Below, piece after piece: positions 5,371 through 11,379 of a stretch of 12,591 nt of DNA. A model generated the notes under the pieces. That model made no database searches. It was not told where the DNA came from and saw nothing but the letters and a program-made list of their open reading frames with translations. Made by a program: the position numbers and the translations under genes. The DNA lies in the NCBI GenBank assembly GCA_031260085.1, contig JAIRKP010000030.1, positions 1 through 12,591 of the forward strand. Direction: 5' to 3'. The stretch's first letter is position 1. Every line of letters starts with the position of its first letter. Source of the DNA: Holosporales bacterium. GTDB taxonomy: Bacteria; Pseudomonadota; Alphaproteobacteria; RUG11792.

Positions 5371-7065
5371 ATGAGCGTAAAACAAGCAGAAAACGACTTT
5401 GCAGCTATGTTAGAGGATTCGTTACAAGGAAGTGAAACTTTAGAGGGGAAAGTTGTATTGGGTATCGTTGTGGGCATAAAAAGCGATAAGGCTGTGATAG
5501 ATGTTGGATTAAAGTCAGAAGGCAAACTGTTTTTAGAAGATATTAAAACATTGCAAAATTGTAACGAAGTGAAAATAGGTGACAAAATTGAAGTTTTTAT
5601 TGAGAAATTCGAAGACAGAAATGGCGAACCTATATTGAGCATTGAAAAGGCCGTGAAAGAAGCAATGTGGAAAGATCTTGAAAATCATCTGAACAATGAA
5701 ACAGCCGTTGAAGGAGCCATTACAGGGCGAACTAAGGGTGGCTTTTCGGTTGATTTAAATGGAACAATAGCTTTCCTTCCAGGAAGTCAAGTCGACTTAC
5801 GCATTGTGAAAGACATAGCGCCTTTGCTGAATCTTAAGCAGCCATTTAAAATCCTGAAGATGGATAAGAGTCGAAATAATATTGTGGTTTCTAGGAGAGC
5901 TGTCTTGGAGGCTTCTCGATCTGAGGCTAAAGCCGAGATTTTGGCGACTCTTGAAGAAGGATTGATTACCTCTGGAGTCGTTAAGAATATAACTGAATAT
6001 GGAGCGTTTGTTGATATTGGAGGCGTTGATGGTTTGCTTCATGTCACGGATATGTCTTGGAAAAGAGTTGCGGCGCCATCAGATGTTGTGAAAGTTGGAG
6101 ATACTGTTCAGGTTCAAGTTATTAAGTTTAATAAAGAAACCGGCCGAATTTCGCTTGGAATGAAGCAATTGCAAAAAACTCCTTGGGAAGGGATTGAAAA
6201 CAAATTTATCGTAGGAGAAAAATATAAAGGTAAAGTCGTTAACGTAACAGATTATGGCATTTTTGTTGAGCTTGCTGATTGCATAGAAGGCATGATTTAT
6301 ATGACAGAGCTCGGCTGGACTAAGAAGAACGTGACTCCAAACAAGCTGGTTAGCGTTGGCGATGAAATTGAAGTTATGATCTTGGATATAAATACATCTA
6401 AAAGAAAGATTAGTCTGGGCCTCAAGCAATGTAAGGAAAACCCATGGAAGCGGTTTGGCGAAGAACACGCAGTCGGCTCAAAAATAGAAGGCGTAATTAG
6501 AAATATAACTGAGTTTGGAATTTTCGTAGGAGTTAATGAAGAACTTGATGGGATGGTTCATATGTCGGATGTTTCTTGGGATGCAGATGGACATGAAGCA
6601 TACCTGAAAAGTATACAAAAAGGACAAAAAATAGAAGTAGTTGTTCTCGATGTGAATCCCGAAAAAGAAAGAATCAATTTAGGAATAAAACAACTTCAAC
6701 CCGATCCTTATGAAGAATCTATAAAAAATATTAAAAGGGGCGATATTGTTGTCGTTGAAATAACCGGAATTCATAGCGCAGGAATTGATGTCAAACTTAA
6801 AAATGGTCTTTCTGGGTTTATAAAAAAGAACGATCTTTCAAGCGATAGAGCATACCAGAGAACCGAAGGGCTTGTTCTTGGAGAAAAAATTGAAGCTACT
6901 GTGTTTAATATCGACAGAACAACCAGGAAAGTAAACTTATCTGTAAGATCCCTTGAAATTCAAAGAGAAAAAGCGGCGCTGCAACAGTTTGGCTCTCCCG
7001 ACAGCGGAGCAAGCTTAGGAGATATTTTAGGCGAAGCTCTTAAGAAGAAAGAAGAAAAAATATAA
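5371..7065 (+). CDS. rpsA: 30S ribosomal protein S1
   Basis: The 564-residue protein carries six S1 (OB-fold) repeats, at about residues 25-92, 111-176, 197-266, 284-353, 369-442 and 456-527. The central ones show the clear pattern ITEYGAFVDIGGVDGLLHVTDMSW...GRISLGMKQL. S1 binds mRNA on the 30S subunit and unfolds it for initiation. The first two degenerate repeats normally anchor it to the ribosome. The tail SGASLGDILGEALKKK is typical of alphaproteobacterial S1. I chose ATG 5371 because AAGGTG sits six bases upstream; an in-frame TTG at 5350 lacks such a site. The common neighbours cmk (upstream) and ihfB (downstream) are both absent. The stop overlaps the next reading frame. Confidence 0.98.
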   Translation: MSVKQAENDFAAMLEDSLQGSETLEGKVVLGIVVGIKSDKAVIDVGLKSEGKLFLEDIKTLQNCNEVKIGDKIEVFIEKFEDRNGEPILSIEKAVKEAMWKDLENHLNNETAVEGAITGRTKGGFSVDLNGTIAFLPGSQVDLRIVKDIAPLLNLKQPFKILKMDKSRNNIVVSRRAVLEASRSEAKAEILATLEEGLITSGVVKNITEYGAFVDIGGVDGLLHVTDMSWKRVAAPSDVVKVGDTVQVQVIKFNKETGRISLGMKQLQKTPWEGIENKFIVGEKYKGKVVNVTDYGIFVELADCIEGMIYMTELGWTKKNVTPNKLVSVGDEIEVMILDINTSKRKISLGLKQCKENPWKRFGEEHAVGSKIEGVIRNITEFGIFVGVNEELDGMVHMSDVSWDADGHEAYLKSIQKGQKIEVVVLDVNPEKERINLGIKQLQPDPYEESIKNIKRGDIVVVEITGIHSAGIDVKLKNGLSGFIKKNDLSSDRAYQRTEGLVLGEKIEATVFNIDRTTRKVNLSVRSLEIQREKAALQQFGSPDSGASLGDILGEALKKKEEKI

Positions 7066-7970
7066 TCGAAAATTTATTCGGAGCCATAGCACTAATAACT
7101 TCGTTTATTGGATTATTGCCTCAGGTATATAAATCCTATAAGACGAGATCTACGAACGATGTTTCGATGGTTATGTTGGTGAATTACGCAATTTGCTCAG
7201 CCTCTTGGATTGTTTATGGCGCCAAAACTGGTTCCGGATTTGTTATTTGGAGCAATATAATAGGATTATCGGCAAGTGGTGTTTCAATTATTCAGAAATA
7301 TAAATATGATAAAAGAAGTAGTGTACAAAGTTTAGATAAAAACTTATTTACAAAACAATACAAATCTATTTTATGTTTGGATGGCGCGCTGCCTCCTTCT
7401 TCGTTTTTTAAAGATATTAAATTGCCTATAATTGCAGCTGACGGGGCGGCTAATTCTCTAATAAATACTGGAATCGAGCCAGAACTTATAATCGGGGATT
7501 TAGATAGCATTAATGAGAAATTGATAAAAAAAAGAACTATATTAAAGATACCAGATCAAAATACAACTGACTTTGAAAAAGCCATAGATTACATAGCTCA
7601 AAATAACCTTTCGCCTCCTATCATCCTGGGGATCAACGGCGGCTATATAGATCATATTTTGAATAATATAAACTTATTTTCGAGTATTAATGCTATGTGT
7701 TACAGCGAAGATATTATAGGTTTCACAGTTCAAGATAAAATCGAATTAGACTTATTAGTTGGGACTAAGCTTTCGATATTTGGTTTTCCAAACTGCTGTC
7801 TTTCGACAAATGGTTTGAAATGGGAATTAGAAAATTCAACGTTAACATTTCCAGGTGTGACTTCTTGTTTTAACCGATCTGTTTCTAATAAAGTCGAAAT
7901 TACAGTTCATTCTGGCAAAGCGCTGGTATTTATTTATAAAACACCGATAAACGACGCCGGAATCCACTAG
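7062..7970 (+). CDS. thiN: SemiSWEET (PQ-loop) domain fused to thiamine pyrophosphokinase
   Basis: One continuous frame encodes two domains. Residues 4-77 (numbered from 7062) form a three-helix SemiSWEET/PQ-loop unit: NLFGAIALITSFIGLLPQVY, the motif LPQVYKSYKTRSTNDVSM, and helices near 34-53 and 58-77. Residues 101-294 are thiamine pyrophosphokinase (thiamine + ATP to thiamine diphosphate + AMP): AADGAANSL, IIGDLDS (145-149), DQNTTDFEKA (165-174), NGGYIDH (canonical GGRxDH, with Tyr for Arg), GLKWELEN and a VSN near the C-terminus. The start is uncertain. The first standard start is TTG 7116, but it would delete helix 1. Upstream only ATA (7062) or ATC (7065) are available before a stop at 7041, overlapping the rpsA stop, so the start may be non-canonical or reached by slippage at AAAAAA (7055-7060). 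The fusion suggests thiamine uptake coupled to phosphorylation. The last residues (NDAGIH) look repeat-derived. Confidence 0.88.
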   Translation: MIENLFGAIALITSFIGLLPQVYKSYKTRSTNDVSMVMLVNYAICSASWIVYGAKTGSGFVIWSNIIGLSASGVSIIQKYKYDKRSSVQSLDKNLFTKQYKSILCLDGALPPSSFFKDIKLPIIAADGAANSLINTGIEPELIIGDLDSINEKLIKKRTILKIPDQNTTDFEKAIDYIAQNNLSPPIILGINGGYIDHILNNINLFSSINAMCYSEDIIGFTVQDKIELDLLVGTKLSIFGFPNCCLSTNGLKWELENSTLTFPGVTSCFNRSVSNKVEITVHSGKALVFIYKTPINDAGIH

Positions 7971-8378
7971 CCATTTCGCAAAATCTTTAAAACAATTTGG
8001 CTCTGCCATTCTTGATATGGCAAGCAAAGAACCCGCATTGTATAATTGTATGTCTGCCCATAAAACCATGATGATTGTTATTAATTGTTTATTGAACCTC
8101 CTTCAAAAACTCCTTCAATACTTAAATTCGGACGCTCTTAAATCGTGCTGCATGGGCTCATTATGGGCACAATTATGGGATCCGAAAAGTTGTTGCTTTT
8201 CGGGCAAAACAATGATATCTGTCATACCCCTCAATTTCTAAAGGTTTCGAGGAAAGTCTACTGTTCTATAATCAAAAAGGTATGCGAACATGAGGAGCAG
8301 GAAAGAGAGCACCGGTATTTTGGTTATTGAAAAGAAGTTTAACACTATATTTTTAACAGTAGCCTTAATTACACAATA
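7971..8378. other. Convergent spacer without a supportable gene
   Basis: The 408 bp separate the thiamine kinase and transglycosylase genes, which face each other. They hold the copy 3 hairpin and a degenerate palindromic patch at 7945-8000 (ACGACGCCGGAATCCA) that runs into the end of the kinase gene. On the minus strand, short frames with protein-like composition exist: 36 codons from ATG 8226 after GAGGGG, and MVLWADIQLYNAG from 8069 running antisense into the kinase gene. They have no recognisable motif and may be remnants of a dead gene. Confidence 0.35.
8182..8203. repeat. Dispersed hairpin element, copy 3
   Basis: CCGAAAAGT (8182-8190) pairs with GCTTTTCGG (8195-8203): nine pairs including one U-G, with a 4-nt loop. 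It belongs to the family at 94, 2220 and 11233 and again lies between convergent genes. Its minus-strand flank carries CCCATGCAG, resembling the ATGCAGG flank of copy 4, so this copy may be inverted relative to copies 1 and 4. Confidence 0.6.
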
Positions 8379-10280
8379 TCATTCCAAGTCTACTATTTTA
8401 GAGCAATTGTAGCAATTTTCGGCTTTAAAAAGTTTTTGGTATATGAAATAGCCGCGCAAGACGTATTTGGTATAGATTCTGGATTCTTTGTATGGTATTA
8501 GTTCTATTTTATCTAAGTAAGATAAATTTTTTAATTTAGATATTTTTTTCTTATATTTAGCCATATTCCCTTCGCCACAATTATACGCCGGTATGGCTAA
8601 GCTTAAATCGGCTTTATATTTTTTTAATAGTCTATTGATAATACTAGATCCAATAATAAGATTTTTTCTTCGATTGAAAAGAGAAACGTTTCCTAAATAA
8701 AACTTTATGTTTTTAGCTTCATACTCAGCTGTCGCTGGCATTATCTGCATAAGTCCAACTGCGCCAACATAGCTTCTGGCATCTTGTTTGAAATTACTTT
8801 CTCGATGAATAATTGCATGGACCAAAGCTATAAAACAAGGATCTGGATTTATTTGCAAGATTATTTCTCGTTCACTTGGATCCAACATTTTATACACTTT
8901 TTTATTATTAAAATACAATTGTTTATCAGACGCAGCGGATATTATATGTCTTACCTCATCATCAGACGAAGCAAGATTTAAGATAAGGACTTCCTCTCGA
9001 GGGTCTTCTATTTCATCTATTAGCTGATTATAGAAATGTAAAAGAAGGGTTTTGTCTATGTCTTTATTTGATTTCGCTAATGCAATTAAAACTCTAACTA
9101 ATTCTCTATTATTAAATGTGACTTCAAATTCCATTGGGACATATTCTTTCTCTCCTTCGTAAAAATTATCAACAAGAGAAAATCGGCCTTTAGCTAAATC
9201 CAGCAATCTATAATGAGCTAAATATCCATAAAATGTATTGAAATGCTGTTCTGCTTTTCTATACCATTCTAAAGCGAATAAAACATCTTTTGCCGATCTG
9301 CAAACTTCGGCCATCCAAAACGCACTTTTGCTTCGTCTTATTGGGTTTTTGCAATGCTCATAACCATTTTCAAAATGTTTTTTCGCTTTAGGATAATCTT
9401 TTAAAAATCTATATGAAATAAATCCCATCAACCATTCTGCTTTTGCGTATTCTTCTTTTTGTTTATTTCTGTTGAGTTTATTCATTTTCAAAACGTCATA
9501 AGCTAATTTAGGATTTCCAGCTCGTAAGATATTACAACCAACATGTCTTCTCTGTGTAAAAAAATTATACGCATCTGACTCTTCTTCTTCATTTGTTTGA
9601 GCTAAAATGTTAGCTGCATTTTTCATATCGTTTTTCTCTATATAATTTTGAATAAGATGATATCTGCTTGCAGGATCGTGTATGTCTTTTTTCCCTAAGC
9701 GAGCATTCAGTGATTTTAGATATTTTGCAATATATTCGGAAACTTCAGCTGCGGCATAATTTTGCATATCTTTTAGTTGAGGAAGTCTTTTGGCACTAAT
9801 TAAGTGTTTAGCTCTTTTCGCGTCTTCAATCTCCGTTAAATATTCTTTAAATTCGTTTCTATATTCTTTAGCAAATTTATTTGGTAAATTCTGAAATATC
9901 CAGGTTTGTTCTATATATTCACGAGCCTCTTTGGGAGATGTTTTTAAAAGTATTTTGGAATAAATTTTTATTCCCTCAGGAGTTTTAGGAGGATATTTTT
10001 TAAACCATTTCAGAACTATTTTATTTGGAATATTAGGATCGACGTTTTTTTCGGCAGTTTTGATGCTTTCTTTAAATAACGGCCAGTGTGGGTTATTGTA
10101 AAAAAATAGAAAAACTTTTTTATAATCTTTTGGATTTTTTATTGCCTCTTGCCATTTTTCAAATTTTTCTATTTCTGTTAGTGTGGCTTGCGAAACATTT
10201 GAGCTGAATATGATGATTAAGAAAAAGCTACGAAAAAATATTGGAAAGATTGATTTCTTAAAAATTTTTACGTATAACAT
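8379..10280 (-). CDS. slt: Soluble lytic murein transglycosylase (Slt70-type)
   Basis: The 633-residue protein has a signal peptide (basic FKKS, then a hydrophobic stretch to SQA, about residue 32), so it should act in the periplasm. Residues 40-470 are an alpha-helical superhelix rich in TPR-like pairs (AEWLMGFISYRFLKDYPKAKKHFENGY), the ring-forming U domain of Slt70. The C-terminal SLT domain (about 480-615) shows catalytic E494 in HRESNF, then GAVGLMQIMPATA (507-517), LSLAIPAYNCGEGNM (559-573; the usual motif is AYNAGxGxV) and ESRIYTKYVLRGYFIY. It cleaves the MurNAc-GlcNAc bond to give 1,6-anhydroMurNAc in wall turnover. The length fits the family. The gene ends with TGA, which argues for the standard genetic code. 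Its start codon lies 19 bp from divergent dapA, and no ribosome binding site is obvious. Confidence 0.93.
   Translation of the reverse strand: MLYVKIFKKSIFPIFFRSFFLIIIFSSNVSQATLTEIEKFEKWQEAIKNPKDYKKVFLFFYNNPHWPLFKESIKTAEKNVDPNIPNKIVLKWFKKYPPKTPEGIKIYSKILLKTSPKEAREYIEQTWIFQNLPNKFAKEYRNEFKEYLTEIEDAKRAKHLISAKRLPQLKDMQNYAAAEVSEYIAKYLKSLNARLGKKDIHDPASRYHLIQNYIEKNDMKNAANILAQTNEEEESDAYNFFTQRRHVGCNILRAGNPKLAYDVLKMNKLNRNKQKEEYAKAEWLMGFISYRFLKDYPKAKKHFENGYEHCKNPIRRSKSAFWMAEVCRSAKDVLFALEWYRKAEQHFNTFYGYLAHYRLLDLAKGRFSLVDNFYEGEKEYVPMEFEVTFNNRELVRVLIALAKSNKDIDKTLLLHFYNQLIDEIEDPREEVLILNLASSDDEVRHIISAASDKQLYFNNKKVYKMLDPSEREIILQINPDPCFIALVHAIIHRESNFKQDARSYVGAVGLMQIMPATAEYEAKNIKFYLGNVSLFNRRKNLIIGSSIINRLLKKYKADLSLAIPAYNCGEGNMAKYKKKISKLKNLSYLDKIELIPYKESRIYTKYVLRGYFIYQKLFKAENCYNCSKIVDLE
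10250..10278 (+). promoter_or_regulatory. Predicted dapA promoter inside the slt 5' end
   Basis: TTGATT (10250-10255), a 17-bp spacer and TATAAC (10273-10278) read toward dapA. Transcription would start near 10285, 15 bases before the dapA ATG. The whole promoter lies inside the first codons of the divergent slt gene. Confidence 0.55.
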
Positions 10281-10299
10281 AAACAGTTAAACAGAAAGT

Positions 10300-11181
10300 A
10301 TGAAAACATTGTTTGCAGGTTCTATAGTTGCACTAGTTACTCCTTTGCGCAATAATATTGTTGATCTGAAGGCGTTGGAAAAACTAATAAATTGGCAAAT
10401 AGAGTCAGGCACTGATGGGATTGTGGTTTGTGGCTCAACGGGAGAAGGGCTGCTTCTAACTGAAGTAGAACGCCAAGAAATTATTTCAGCAGCTGTTTCA
10501 ATAGCTAATAAAAGAACAAAAATAATAGCAGGCTGCAGCGCTTGTTCGCCAACTCACGCGCTAAAGCTTGTAAACCAAGCTGAAGCATTGCATGCAGATG
10601 GTGTTTTAGTCGTTGCTCCTTATTATGTCAAGCCAACTCCGGCGGGAATCAAAGATTATTTTAACTATATAGCCGCCAATTCAAATATTCCGATTATTAT
10701 TTATAACAATCCAAGCAGGTGTGCGGTTAATATGAGCGTTGAAACTATTGTCGAATTGTTTCAAAATGAACGCATTTGCGCATTAAAAGATTCCGATACC
10801 AATCTTGCAAAAGCGACATTAATCCGAAGCATAGTTAGCAAAAACATTAATTTACTTTCGGGAGATGACTCAACATTAGCTGGATATTTAGCTCATGGTG
10901 GCGATGGTGCGATCTCGGTTGTTGCAAACATCGTTCCCCAGCTTGTAAAAAAGATGATGCTGTCTTGGACAAATGGGGATATAAAAACAGTGCAAGATAT
11001 CAATGAAAAAATAGTTCTATTCGCTAATCTTCTTTTTGAAGAACCAAATCCGATTATTGTAAAATACGCGTTATTTAAAAAAGGATTCATTGCAAATGAA
11101 TTGCGCCCCCCACTCACTCCAGCTACAAAAGAATCTGCCACTAAGATTGAGGCAATGTTAAATGATTTAATAAAGCCATAG
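10300..11181 (+). CDS. dapA: 4-hydroxy-tetrahydrodipicolinate synthase
   Basis: The 293-residue (beta/alpha)8 enzyme condenses pyruvate with aspartate semialdehyde, the first committed step toward meso-diaminopimelate and lysine in the cytoplasm. Active-site residues are all visible: Schiff-base K163 (CALKDSD), Y135 (IIIYNNPSR), R140, T46-T47 region in GSTGEG (45-50), and Y109 in PYY of the adjacent-subunit motif. GDDSTLAGYLAHGGDGAISV (188-207) is the usual C-terminal barrel signature. The length is the family's normal one. It is a single gene, divergent from slt and convergent with the phosphoesterase gene, so DAP supply and murein turnover genes sit back to back. The ribosome binding site is weak (AGAAAG). 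Confidence 0.97.
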   Translation: MKTLFAGSIVALVTPLRNNIVDLKALEKLINWQIESGTDGIVVCGSTGEGLLLTEVERQEIISAAVSIANKRTKIIAGCSACSPTHALKLVNQAEALHADGVLVVAPYYVKPTPAGIKDYFNYIAANSNIPIIIYNNPSRCAVNMSVETIVELFQNERICALKDSDTNLAKATLIRSIVSKNINLLSGDDSTLAGYLAHGGDGAISVVANIVPQLVKKMMLSWTNGDIKTVQDINEKIVLFANLLFEEPNPIIVKYALFKKGFIANELRPPLTPATKESATKIEAMLNDLIKP

Positions 11182-11232
11182 CTTTTTCAACCAGCCAGCT
11201 TTAGTTTAAAGCAATAATTGATTGCGGGTACA

Positions 11233-11252
11233 CGAAAAGCTTTTTCTTTTCG
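11233..11252. repeat. Dispersed hairpin element, copy 4
   Basis: CGAAAAG (11233-11239) pairs with CTTTTCG (11246-11252), a 7-bp stem with a 6-nt loop. It is followed by GGGACAACC and CATGCAGGTT, similar to the flank of copy 1. It lies between convergent dapA and the phosphoesterase gene. Some Ts lie inside the loop, but none follow the stem. Confidence 0.55.
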
Positions 11253-11354
11253 GGGACAACCTTATTCTTTCATGCAGGTTATTTATTAGAGTTGTTCTTA
11301 ATATACATACACTTATGTAGCTTCTGAATCGGCGGAAATTATCGGGTGAATTGG

Positions 11355-11379
11355 TCAGGCAGGCGTAGCGCCTACCTGA
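11355..11379. repeat. Stem-loop overlapping the 3' end of the phosphoesterase gene
   Basis: TCAGGCAGGCG (11355-11365) pairs with CGCCTACCTGA (11369-11379) except for one C-A mismatch, around a 3-nt loop. The stop codon and last Arg codon of the minus-strand phosphoesterase gene lie in its right arm, and the adjacent AGTGACAT resembles the edge of common dispersed palindromes. The stem is GC-rich, but no T-run follows on the minus strand. Confidence 0.5.

Noticed and set aside
7842-8069. 75-residue minus-strand ORF (MVLWADIQLYNAG...)
   Set aside because: Its second half is antisense to the thiamine kinase gene. The first half may be a remnant, but no family can be named and the Shine-Dalgarno-like AAGGAGG is 25 nt from the ATG.
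8234-8258. GAGGAAAGTC word reminiscent of RNase P RNA
   Set aside because: Only a short match; no surrounding P-RNA core sequences or pairing could be found.
8017-8330. Two overlapping plus-strand ORFs (74 and 61 residues)
   Set aside because: They overlap in different frames, run through the repeat hairpin, and have Cys/Leu-rich translations without motifs.
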